Part shown: one piece after another, positions 1 through 7,262 of the stretch
Layout of the letters: every line of letters starts with the position of its first letter
How positions within the stretch are numbered: position 1 is the stretch's first letter
NCBI GenBank assembly: GCA_050330055.1
Contig: JBHJOF010000181.1
Coordinates: forward strand, 1-12,879
DNA length: 12,879 nt
From: JBHJOF01 sp050330055
GTDB lineage: Bacteria > Pseudomonadota > Alphaproteobacteria > Kiloniellales > JAKSDN01
Reading direction: 5' to 3'
Program-made: the position numbers and the translations under genes
Notes under the pieces: model-generated
The model's database searches: none
Seen by the model: the letters and a program-made list of their open reading frames with translations, nothing else
What the model was told of the DNA's origin: nothing

Positions 1-14
1 CTCATGACCGGGCT

Positions 15-128
15 CCCATGCTTCGAGACGCCGCTTCGCGGCTCCTCAGCATGAGGTGGTAGGCAGTTGATATAGAACGCCATTCCTCATCCTGAGGAGC
101 GTTCGAAGAACGCGTCTCGAAGGATGGG
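15..128. repeat. Palindromic interspersed repeat, left copy
   Basis: Two arms of about 42 to 44 bases (15-56 and 85-128) are imperfect reverse complements of each other and flank a spacer of 28 bases. Each arm also contains a shorter palindrome around CCTCA/TGAGG. The same sequence recurs in the same orientation at 12761-12879. I remember very similar elements (TTCGAGACGC...CTCCTCAG...ATGAGG) scattered between genes in many alphaproteobacteria. It starts 30 bases past the stop codon of the minus-strand TpsB gene, so its RNA hairpin could also serve as that gene's transcription end; there is no clear T-run, so this is only possible. No coding content was seen in 1-157. Confidence 0.85.
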
Positions 129-157
129 CCAAGAGTCTCTGGTTTCGAGACGGCGTA

Positions 158-1960
158 TCAGAAGCTGGCCGACAGGGAGAAGAAGACGCGCGGGCCGTCG
201 CTGCCCGTGGACTGGACCTCGCGATCGATCGGCTTGGCGACCTCCACGCTCGCCAGCCCCCAGTCGCCGAGCCGCAGGCGCAGGCCGCCGCCGAAAGAGC
301 TCAGCGCCTCGCCACTGACGCCGTCGTTCACCTCGTTCCACACCACGCCGGCGTCGTAGAAGCCGTAGAGCTGAATGCCCGGCACCCAACTGCCATCGAA
401 GTTGAGGCCATAGATCAGCTCGGCCGAGCCAGCGACGCCATGCTCGCCGGTAATCTCGGCGAAATCGAAGGCCCGGCCGAACTGGCTGCCGCCGAGCGCG
501 AACTCCTCGGAAGAGAGCAGGGGCTCGCTCGACCACTGTCCCGTGCCCGTGACTTGCAGAGCGAAGCTCTCGCCGATCGCCTGCTGGCGCGTTACGGTCA
601 CGCCGACCTTGGTAAAGCGGCTGTGGCCGTCGGCACGGGACAGCTCCGGCGAGCCGGCGCTCGAGGCGCCGAGGGCGTCAAGGCCCTGACTGACCTCGAG
701 CTGCAGGAAGTTGTTGCCCTCGAGATCGTCGGCGATGCTGTAAAGGCTTCGGCCGCGCAGCACCCGCAGGCGGTCCTCCATCACCTTGACGCCGAGCTGG
801 TCTTGCTGCGTGTTGCTCACATCAAATATGCCACTCAGCCACAGGCTCTGATCACGGCGCCGGATCACCGGGTGGTGCAAGCTGAGGCTGACGCCGTTCG
901 ATCGGCTCTCCACGTCGAGCGCGTCCAGATCGTCGCCGGCATCGACGAAGGTGACGGACAGGGTCGACGCGAAGCGGGTGCCCTGCGTGCCGAGCGGCTG
1001 GTCGTAGGCCAGCTCGGCGTACTGCAGCTCGCTCGGCTGGTTCGGCACCGAGAAGTGGCCGAGCTGCAGGCGCTCGCCGAGCCCCAGCAGGTCGTTGCCA
1101 GCGAGGCTGGCCCAGCTCTGCAGCCGGCCTACCGCGGGCGTGCCGCGATTGTCGAGGTAGACCGTGCCGTCGACGGCGTCCCGCTCGATCGCGAGCACCA
1201 GCTCGTAGCGTCCGGCGTTCTCGTCGAGCGGCCGGATGCCGGGACTTGCCATGACCCCCGGCAGGTCGTTCAGCAGCAGCACGTTGCGCTCCAGGGTCGC
1301 GCGGGACAGCGGCCGCTCATCCTTGATCCTGTCTCCGTAGGGGACGTAGCGGCGCAGCGGCGGTTCGCCCTCCAGGGTGACCTTGTCGACGTAGCCTTCG
1401 ATCACGCGCACCTGTAACACGCCACCGGCCAGGTCCTGCGGCGGCGCCACAGCGCGCGACAGGAGGAAGCCGGCGTCCTGATAGAGCTTGGTGATGCGGG
1501 CGACGATGGCCTCCACCTCGGCCAGCGTGATGCGCTGCGCAAGCTGATCCTGGTAAAGCGGTCCGAGCGCCTCCGGGCCAAAGGCAGTGGCGCCCTCGAC
1601 CACCACCGCTGTCAGGACGAAGCTCTCGGCCTCGGTCGCCGGCCGGGGCGCCGGCGGCGCCGGAAGCTCGATAGCAGGGGCCTCGGTCGGTCGCGGCGCC
1701 TTGCGCGGCTCGATACGGCGCTCGATCTGGCCGGGATCGCCCTGGTCGAGGATGTTGGCCTGGGCCCAGGCCGAGACGGGCAGCGCGCCCAGCAGCAGCA
1801 TGCCGAGCAGTACTGCGGAATAGCCTGCGCGAAGGGCGGCAGGCGACCTCGAGGATTTGTCTCTATTTTTACTCAATTCTCGAATACTTGCGAAATTCTT
1901 GGTAAAACTTTCTAGAATTATCATTTTAACCAACAAATCTAACAATCCGTTAATACGCAT
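158..1960 (-). CDS. TpsB-type outer-membrane transporter (ShlB/FhaC/HecB family)
   Basis: Outer-membrane pore of a two-partner (type Vb) secretion system, which exports a large TpsA exoprotein from the periplasm. From the 600-residue frame: a basic N-terminus and hydrophobic stretch at about 48-64 ending in SAWAQA (signal peptide, cleavage near 66-68), a Pro/Glu-rich linker at 70-110, a POTRA_2 domain at about 113-190 ending in VIEGYV, a second POTRA at about 190-265, then a ShlB-type 16-strand beta-barrel opening with GTVYLDNRG. The lid-loop motif, VRGY in FhaC, reads GRAF at 495-498. Near the C-terminus come LYGFYDAGVVW and a terminal Phe, the usual outer-membrane protein ending. Length fits the family. 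The start is uncertain: the first 28 codons are AT-rich and hold a promoter-like sequence, so TTG at 1876 (572 residues) is a real alternative. No TpsA gene is visible; the cargo may lie to the left of the window or elsewhere. Confidence 0.9.
   Translation of the reverse strand: MRINGLLDLLVKMIILESFTKNFASIRELSKNRDKSSRSPAALRAGYSAVLLGMLLLGALPVSAWAQANILDQGDPGQIERRIEPRKAPRPTEAPAIELPAPPAPRPATEAESFVLTAVVVEGATAFGPEALGPLYQDQLAQRITLAEVEAIVARITKLYQDAGFLLSRAVAPPQDLAGGVLQVRVIEGYVDKVTLEGEPPLRRYVPYGDRIKDERPLSRATLERNVLLLNDLPGVMASPGIRPLDENAGRYELVLAIERDAVDGTVYLDNRGTPAVGRLQSWASLAGNDLLGLGERLQLGHFSVPNQPSELQYAELAYDQPLGTQGTRFASTLSVTFVDAGDDLDALDVESRSNGVSLSLHHPVIRRRDQSLWLSGIFDVSNTQQDQLGVKVMEDRLRVLRGRSLYSIADDLEGNNFLQLEVSQGLDALGASSAGSPELSRADGHSRFTKVGVTVTRQQAIGESFALQVTGTGQWSSEPLLSSEEFALGGSQFGRAFDFAEITGEHGVAGSAELIYGLNFDGSWVPGIQLYGFYDAGVVWNEVNDGVSGEALSSFGGGLRLRLGDWGLASVEVAKPIDREVQSTGSDGPRVFFSLSASF
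1917..1945 (-). promoter_or_regulatory. Sigma-70-like promoter for the TpsB gene
   Basis: On the minus strand TTGTTA (1945-1940) is separated by exactly 17 bases from GATAAT (1922-1917), matching the consensus at 4 of 6 and 5 of 6 positions. Transcription would start near 1910, inside the longest reading frame of the TpsB gene and 34 bases before an in-frame TTG at 1876. The surrounding AT-rich patch (about 1855-1985) stands out from the GC-rich genes on both sides. Such matches can occur by chance in AT-rich DNA. Confidence 0.45.
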
Positions 1961-2069
1961 ACTCTACAAATTTCGCTCATCTCGACCGGAAGTCCCCGGT
2001 GGCCCTCGGATGGGCTGCCGGTCTGAACAACGGGCATAAGCACGAAGCGTCGAGGATGGAGGTGCGATT
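1961..2069. promoter_or_regulatory. Divergent intergenic region with FecR-gene ribosome binding site
   Basis: This spacer separates the divergent TpsB and FecR-domain genes and must carry, together with the AT-rich patch running into 1855-1960, the promoters of both. For the plus strand a TAGAAT (1913-1918) resembles a -10 box, but its best upstream partner TTGCGA (1888-1893) is 19 bases away, so I do not call it firmly. A clear Shine-Dalgarno GGAGGT lies at 2058-2063, six bases before the ATG at 2070, and fixes that start. Confidence 0.55.
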
Positions 2070-3299
2070 ATGAGTTATTTTGTCGGCAAGGCCGGAAGCC
2101 TCATTCCTGCGCTCGCGCTGACTTTCGCGCTGCTGGGCTTGGGCGCGCCCGCCAAGGCGCTGGACGAAGGGCCCTGGCTTGTGGCGGAGGTCCAGGGCGA
2201 TGCCTGGCTGAAGGCGCCGGATGGTGGCAAGACGCCGCTGCAGCAGGGCGCCGAGATCGCGCCGGGGAGCGTAGTGGGCGCGAGCGATGGCGGCCGCGCA
2301 ACGCTGAGCCGCGGCGGCACCGCGATGACCCTGTCGCCGGCCAGCGAGACCGAGATTCCGCCGGACAGCGATCAGGGCAGCCGGACTACCATCTTCCAGC
2401 GTCTGGGCACCCTGCTGCTCAAGGTCGACAAGCGGCCGGAGCAGCACTTCGAGGTCGACACGCCGTTTCTCGCCGCCGTGGTCAAGGGCACCACCTTCAC
2501 CGTCAGCGTCGATGGTGCGGGCTCGGCGGTCCATGTGGTCGAGGGCGCGGTCGAGGTCGGTTCCTTGGCAACCGGCGAGGTCGCCCTCGTGCGTCCCGGC
2601 CAGACGGCTCGGGTCTCGTCGCAGCCGGGCAGTGGCCTGAAGCTGAGCGGCATCGGCGCGCCCTCTGGCCAGTCCGGCGGGAACCAGCAGCAGGGGCAGA
2701 ATGCTGCCAGTAGCGGGGCGGATCAGGCTGCCGCTGGTCAGTCCGCTGACGGGACCGTTGCGCCCCAGGGGACCAAGGGCCAGGCCGGCACGTCAGGCAC
2801 GAATGCCGGGCAGCACACTGGCCTTGCCAGGGGCCTCACCATCGAGCAGCCGATCGGCTGGAACAGCATCGACATTGCAGCAGTCAGCAATGGCTTCGTG
2901 GCCGTCGTCCCAGATGCAGCCGTGAGCGGTGTCAAGGCCGCCGTGAATGCCGGCGGTAAGCCTGCCGTGGCCAGTGCCAGCACTAACGCCGTGACCATTG
3001 GTACCGTCAACACAGGGAATGCCGCCTCGGGTGTCGCTGCGGCCGGCAATGCCGTCTTCGGCCAGGCTGGTGGCGCTGGTGTCGGGTCCGTTGTATCAGG
3101 CACCGCGTCCGCGACGGGTGCAGCCGCCTCTGGTGCCGCAACCGCAGCTACAGGTGCGGTGGCCGCGACCGGCGGTACCGTCGGCACTGTCGTTCAGAAC
3201 ACGGTGGCGGCGGTGCAGAACCAGACCCAGAACGTGGGCTCCGCGGTCAACTCCCTGCTTGGCGGCGGCAAGAATGGCAAGGGCAAAGGCAACAACTAG
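2070..3299 (+). CDS. Exported FecR-domain protein with low-complexity C-terminal half
   Basis: Residues 1-30 form a signal peptide (hydrophobic core about 11-25, AKA cleavage site at 28-30), so the protein is periplasmic or secreted. Residues about 35-190 carry a FecR domain, a small beta-rich fold, recognisable by a stretch at about 129-168 with the pattern FEVDTPFLAAVVKGTTF followed by a V-x-EGAVEV strand. Unlike classical FecR anti-sigma regulators it has no cytoplasmic helical region and no internal membrane helix, and no ECF sigma factor gene is nearby; it belongs with the stand-alone exported FecR proteins of unknown role. Residues about 200-409 are Gly/Ala/Ser/Thr/Val/Gln/Asn-rich and end in a Lys/Gly/Asn tail (GKNGKGKGNN). 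The start is supported by GGAGGT six bases upstream. It is divergent from the TpsB gene and is followed by a hairpin and the CHASE2 sensor gene. It could be a surface or matrix protein; it lacks a recognisable TPS secretion domain, so it is not an obvious TpsA. Confidence 0.85.
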   Translation: MSYFVGKAGSLIPALALTFALLGLGAPAKALDEGPWLVAEVQGDAWLKAPDGGKTPLQQGAEIAPGSVVGASDGGRATLSRGGTAMTLSPASETEIPPDSDQGSRTTIFQRLGTLLLKVDKRPEQHFEVDTPFLAAVVKGTTFTVSVDGAGSAVHVVEGAVEVGSLATGEVALVRPGQTARVSSQPGSGLKLSGIGAPSGQSGGNQQQGQNAASSGADQAAAGQSADGTVAPQGTKGQAGTSGTNAGQHTGLARGLTIEQPIGWNSIDIAAVSNGFVAVVPDAAVSGVKAAVNAGGKPAVASASTNAVTIGTVNTGNAASGVAAAGNAVFGQAGGAGVGSVVSGTASATGAAASGAATAATGAVAATGGTVGTVVQNTVAAVQNQTQNVGSAVNSLLGGGKNGKGKGNN

Positions 3300-3382
3300 A
3301 GGCCGAGCCGTGATCTGCCGCACTGCCTCTTCGGAGGCGCCGCGGCCTTAGGAGGCGAGACCGCTCGTCGCCGGACCATAGC

Positions 3383-3415
3383 ACCGCGCCGTCCTCTCAC
3401 CGGGAACGGCGCGGT
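3383..3415 (+). terminator. Hairpin after the FecR-domain gene
   Basis: A perfect 10-base inverted repeat, ACCGCGCCGT (3383-3392) and ACGGCGCGGT (3406-3415), with a 13-base loop, lies 83 bases after the FecR-gene stop and is followed by CGCTTT. The stem is strong but the T-run is short, so it could be an intrinsic terminator of modest efficiency. The rest of the gap up to 3544 holds an AT-richer patch at about 3450-3487 that may contain the promoter of the CHASE2 gene; I could not pick out convincing -35 and -10 boxes. Confidence 0.55.
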
Positions 3416-3544
3416 CGCTTTGGGCCTACGCCCGGCAACGAAAAGCGGACGAAAGTCTTTCTTAATCAACATCTTGTAGTGTTTCCCTAGCGGCCCTGGG
3501 CGTCCGCCCCGCGGTCGCGGTTGCCTGCACAGGCGGTTCGCACA

Positions 3545-6355
3545 GTGTTGTACCGACTAGTCACATCGCTCATCCGTTGGCCTCGGTCGAACGCGCGCCT
3601 GTCGCCGCTGCTGGCGTTTGCCCTGGTGGCAGGGCTTTACCTGGGCGGCTTCTTCGCGTTTCTCGACCGTGAGCTGCTGGATCTGCGGTTCAGGCTGCTC
3701 GAGCGGCAGGCGACCGACGATCTGGTGGTTGTCGCGATCGATCCGTCAAGCCTGCGGGAGCTCGATGTCTGGCCTTGGCCGCGCGGCTACCATGCAAAGC
3801 TCATAGAACGGCTGCTCGACGCGGGAGCGCGGCGAATCGCTTTCGACGTCGACTTCAGCTCGTCCTCGCTCCCCGAGATGGACGGTCGCTTCGAACAGGC
3901 GCTGGCGGCGGCTGGCGGGCGCGTGGTGCTCCCGGTGTTCCAGCAGCTCATTCGTGAGCCGGACGGTGCACGGCTCGTTCTGACTGAGCCGCTGCCGCGC
4001 TTTCGGAGCCATGTTGCGCTCGCCTCGATCAACGTCCGGTCCGACGCGGACGGGCTGGTGCGTCGCATCACTCGGCAGGAGCAGTGGTCGGGGGCGCGGG
4101 TGCCGACCATGGCCGCTCTGCTCGCCGGCGCCGGCGGCCGGGACGCCGGCGCATTCACCATCGATTTCTCCATCGATCCGGCGACGATTCCGCGAGTCTC
4201 CTTCGCCGACGTGCTGGCCGGCCGCTTCGATCCCGAGCTGCTGCGCGGACGGCAGGTCCTGATCGGTGCGACGGCGGCCGAGCTGCAGGACGTCATGCCG
4301 GTACCGGTCTACAAGTCGCTCGCCGGAGTCCTGCTGCACGCCATGGCGTACCACTCCCTGGCCCAGGGACGCGCGCTGCAGCACTTGGCGGAGTTTTGGA
4401 CCCTCATCCTTTACGGCATCCTGGCGCTCGCGCTTGCAACGCTATTCGCAAGGCTGTCCTGGCGCGCCGGGCTGGCGGTGGGCGTCGCCAGCAGCGCTGG
4501 CACATTTGCCCTTTCGCTTGCCGCGCAGGCGGTGGCGCCGCTGGTCGTGGACGTCGCGGCCGGGATCGTTCTGATCAGCTTGCTCTACCTGATCGGCCTG
4601 ATAAGCCGCGTCGACCGGCAGGCCATCAAGCTGTTGGTACAGGGCGTCAAGCTGCGCCGCGCCAACGCCATCATGCACGACATCGTCGAGCACAGCTTCG
4701 ACGGCATTCTCACGTTCGGCGACGACGGACGCATCGCGACGGCCAACGGCGCGGCGCATCGGATCTTTGCCCTGGCCGACGGCGGCCTTTCGGGCCGGCA
4801 CCTCGAGACCCTGGTGCCCTCGCTCCCCGCAAACTTGGCCGAGACAGCAGCCGCCAGCAACCGGTCGCGTCCGCACGAAGTTACCGCCATTCGCAGCGAC
4901 GGCTCGCCCTTTCCCATGGAGCTGGCGCTCAGCGTAACGCGGATCGGCGACGACGAGCTGCGCGTCGCGATCGTACGTGACATCACCGAGCGCAAGGCGC
5001 AACAGGCTTTGCTCGAGCACCAGGCCCTGCACGATGCACTCACGGGCCTGCCCAATCGCACCCTGCTGCATGACCGTCTTGAACATGCGATAAGAAGTGC
5101 GAAGCGCACGCAGCAGTCCCTGGCGCTGCTGCTGCTCGATCTCGATCGCTTCAAGACGATCAACGACACCCTGGGACATCCGGTCGGCGACCGTCTGCTG
5201 CGCGATGTGGCCTCGCGGCTGGCCGCGCAGCTCCGTGAATCCGACACTATCGCGCGCATCGGCGGCGACGAGTTCGCGGTGCTGCTGCCCGCCGGCGGTG
5301 GCCTGCAGCGGGCCGAGCGGGTCTCTCGCCGCCTGCTGGCGTCGCTCGAGCAGCCCTTCGAGATCGACGGCCTCATGCTTGAGGTCGGACTCAGCGTGGG
5401 AATCGCCCTCTATCCCGATCACGCCAAGGAGCCCGCGGCGCTGCTGCAGAGTGCCGACATCGCTATGTACATGGCGAAGCAGGAGCAGAGCGGGCTGGCG
5501 GTCTATGACAACGAGAAGGATCGAAACAGCGTTCGGCACCTGACACTCACCGGTGAGCTGCGCCAGGCGATCGAGCAGGATCAGCTCACGCTGCACTTCC
5601 AGCCGAAGATCGATCTGGCGAGCGGCCGGATTTGGGGCGCCGAGGCTTTGGCACGCTGGATGCATCCCGTGCACGGCTTCATACCGCCGGACGAGTTCAT
5701 CCCGCACGCCGAGCAGACCGGCCTGATCCGGCCGCTGACCCTGTGGGTGCTTCACACGGCGCTGCGCCGGTTCGTGGAGTGGCGCGAAACCGGACACGCG
5801 ATCGGCATTGCGATCAATCTTTCGGCACGGAACCTGCTCGATCGCGAACTGCCTGGCGTACTCGCGCGCCTGATACAAGAGGCGGGCATCGAGCCCGAGC
5901 TGCTGACCCTGGAGATCACGGAAAGTGCCATCATGCAGGATCCGGACTGCGCCCTCGCGGTGCTACGGGGCTTTGAGGCGCTCGGCGTTCGCCTTTCCAT
6001 AGACGATTTCGGCACCGGCTACTCGTCGCTCGCCTATTTGAGCCGCCTGCCGCTGCACGAGCTGAAGATCGACCGGACCTTCGTCATGAACATGACCGAA
6101 AACGAAAGCGACGCGCTTATCGTGCGCTCGACCATCGAGCTGGCGCACAGCCTCGGCCTCAAGGTCGTGGCCGAAGGCATCGAGAGCGAGCAGCATCTGC
6201 AAATCCTGCGCGCCCTCGGCTGCGACGCCGGCCAGGGCTACGGCATCAGCCGGCCACTCGACAGCGCCGATTTCACCGCTTGGCTGCAGCGCGGGCCGGG
6301 TGCGACTGCTGACGACGCGCTGCCTGTCGTCCAGCCGGCTGCCGTGCGTCTATAA
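3545..6355 (+). CDS. CHASE2-PAS-GGDEF-EAL membrane c-di-GMP cyclase/phosphodiesterase
   Basis: Inner-membrane signalling enzyme predicted to make and break cyclic di-GMP. Numbered from GTG 3545 (936 residues): one membrane helix at about 20-38; an extracytoplasmic CHASE2 sensor at about 45-275; three membrane helices between about 280 and 355; a PAS domain at about 373-475 ending in DITERK (479-484); a GGDEF domain with intact GGDEF (573-577) and an RxxD product-inhibition site, RESD (564-567), five residues before it; and an EAL domain with EALAR (700-704), DDFGTGYSS (820-828) and QGY-x-SRP near the end. Both catalytic halves look complete, so it may be bifunctional. The frame has no ATG near its beginning. 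The choices are TTG 3521 and GTG 3545; the latter has AGGCGG eight bases upstream and is preferred. An in-frame stop at 3488 bounds the choice. Its input signal is unknown; the neighbouring exported FecR-domain protein is a candidate partner by position only. Confidence 0.93.
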   Translation: MLYRLVTSLIRWPRSNARLSPLLAFALVAGLYLGGFFAFLDRELLDLRFRLLERQATDDLVVVAIDPSSLRELDVWPWPRGYHAKLIERLLDAGARRIAFDVDFSSSSLPEMDGRFEQALAAAGGRVVLPVFQQLIREPDGARLVLTEPLPRFRSHVALASINVRSDADGLVRRITRQEQWSGARVPTMAALLAGAGGRDAGAFTIDFSIDPATIPRVSFADVLAGRFDPELLRGRQVLIGATAAELQDVMPVPVYKSLAGVLLHAMAYHSLAQGRALQHLAEFWTLILYGILALALATLFARLSWRAGLAVGVASSAGTFALSLAAQAVAPLVVDVAAGIVLISLLYLIGLISRVDRQAIKLLVQGVKLRRANAIMHDIVEHSFDGILTFGDDGRIATANGAAHRIFALADGGLSGRHLETLVPSLPANLAETAAASNRSRPHEVTAIRSDGSPFPMELALSVTRIGDDELRVAIVRDITERKAQQALLEHQALHDALTGLPNRTLLHDRLEHAIRSAKRTQQSLALLLLDLDRFKTINDTLGHPVGDRLLRDVASRLAAQLRESDTIARIGGDEFAVLLPAGGGLQRAERVSRRLLASLEQPFEIDGLMLEVGLSVGIALYPDHAKEPAALLQSADIAMYMAKQEQSGLAVYDNEKDRNSVRHLTLTGELRQAIEQDQLTLHFQPKIDLASGRIWGAEALARWMHPVHGFIPPDEFIPHAEQTGLIRPLTLWVLHTALRRFVEWRETGHAIGIAINLSARNLLDRELPGVLARLIQEAGIEPELLTLEITESAIMQDPDCALAVLRGFEALGVRLSIDDFGTGYSSLAYLSRLPLHELKIDRTFVMNMTENESDALIVRSTIELAHSLGLKVVAEGIESEQHLQILRALGCDAGQGYGISRPLDSADFTAWLQRGPGATADDALPVVQPAAVRL

Positions 6356-6359
6356 CGGC

Positions 6360-7040
6360 TTACGCGCCTGGTGCGCGAAAGGCATCGAGCGGCGAGCCGG
6401 CGATGACCTGGCTGTTGATGTTCCAGGAGGCCGTGATGCGCGGCTGCGCGCCGCCGTAGGGATTGACGCTGTGGACCAGGTGGCTGGGGAACAGCAGCAG
6501 GGTCCCCGGCTTGGTCGTCGGCATCAGGGGATTGGTCATGCGCGCCTCCTCGATCAGGCAACAGTCGGGCAGGCGCGGGTCGACGAAGCAGAAGCGGCCG
6601 GCGTTTGGATCCTCCGGGTCCGGATCGCCCTCGTCGAGGAAGTAGACCAGGCTGAAGGCCGAGCGCGTGTGCGAATGCGGGACGATGTAGTCGCCCTTGC
6701 GGTAGACATTGACCCAGGCGATGTCGACCACCGGCTCGGTCATTCCCAGGGCCGCCCGGCAGAAGGACAGGGCGCGGGCGTTCAGCAGCCTCGCCTCCTG
6801 ACAGTCCCACTGATCCAGGTGGTAGAGCTTGGTTCCGCCGAGCGAGCGGCCGTATTGCGCGGCATGGCGCGGCTCTTGCGCCATGGCCAGCACCCGGGCG
6901 ATCAGGCCCGGATGATAGTCGGCGGTGTCGGCGAAGCTGGTGCGCAGGATCCGCACCTCCCGGCCGCGCACCTTGAACTGCTGACCCTCGGGCCAGACCG
7001 GGATCGGTCTGGCGCCGACCTGAATGCTGCCTAACTCCAT
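6360..7040 (-). CDS. Putative 2-oxoglutarate/Fe(II)-dependent oxygenase
   Basis: Predicted non-haem iron oxygenase of the TIGR02466-like (2OG-FeII_Oxy_5) group, whose substrates are largely unknown. In the 226-residue form, the double-stranded beta-helix core shows an HSH motif (H122, H124) followed by LVYFLD, a distal His in LLLFPSHLVHSVNP (H190), and an Arg (R201) in RITASWNIN that would bind the 2-oxoglutarate carboxylate. This matches the usual order of iron ligands and co-substrate Arg in the family; which of H122 and H124 binds iron cannot be told by eye. It has no signal peptide, so it is cytoplasmic. The start at 7040 is chosen over a further-upstream start at 7076 because AGGGGG lies about five bases before it. 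The gene ends four bases from the stop of the CHASE2 gene, tail to tail, and is divergent from the YfgM-like gene across a 234-base gap. No substrate-revealing neighbour is present. Confidence 0.85.
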   Translation of the reverse strand: MELGSIQVGARPIPVWPEGQQFKVRGREVRILRTSFADTADYHPGLIARVLAMAQEPRHAAQYGRSLGGTKLYHLDQWDCQEARLLNARALSFCRAALGMTEPVVDIAWVNVYRKGDYIVPHSHTRSAFSLVYFLDEGDPDPEDPNAGRFCFVDPRLPDCCLIEEARMTNPLMPTTKPGTLLLFPSHLVHSVNPYGGAQPRITASWNINSQVIAGSPLDAFRAPGA

Positions 7041-7262
7041 GTACCCCCTAGCGCGGCGCTCGCTGGCGGCCGCCAAGAGCCTTGACCCGGCCCTGACGCT
7101 CGGTCTGGGGCGCCATTGTGCTGCCTTCTTGCGGTGCTAAGCAAGCCACCCGCCGGGGTGTCGCGCCGGCATCTTGGCAAGGCGGAAGGCCTTGCTGCAG
7201 GGCCTGGCCAGGCCTTTATCCGGCCCGCCCCGCAAGCTAATGTAGCGCCCCTTCAGGCCGCC

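Noticed and set aside
440..1417. A 325-codon open frame on the plus strand opposite the TpsB gene
   Set aside because: It is antisense to the beta-barrel region of TpsB and shows no domain or ribosome binding site; it is best explained by GC bias.
2070..3299. FecR-type anti-sigma regulator with FecI sigma factor and TonB receptor system
   Set aside because: The protein has a cleavable signal peptide and no cytoplasmic anti-sigma helix region, and no ECF sigma factor or TonB-dependent receptor gene is in the window.
4442..5878. A 478-codon open frame on the minus strand opposite the sensor gene
   Set aside because: It lies opposite the PAS-GGDEF-EAL coding region and shows only low-complexity antisense composition, with no motif.
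7081..7250. Possible promoter boxes (TTGACC near 7081, TAATGT near 7238) upstream of the YfgM-like gene
   Set aside because: Neither pairs with a convincing second box at 16-18 bases, so no promoter is called.
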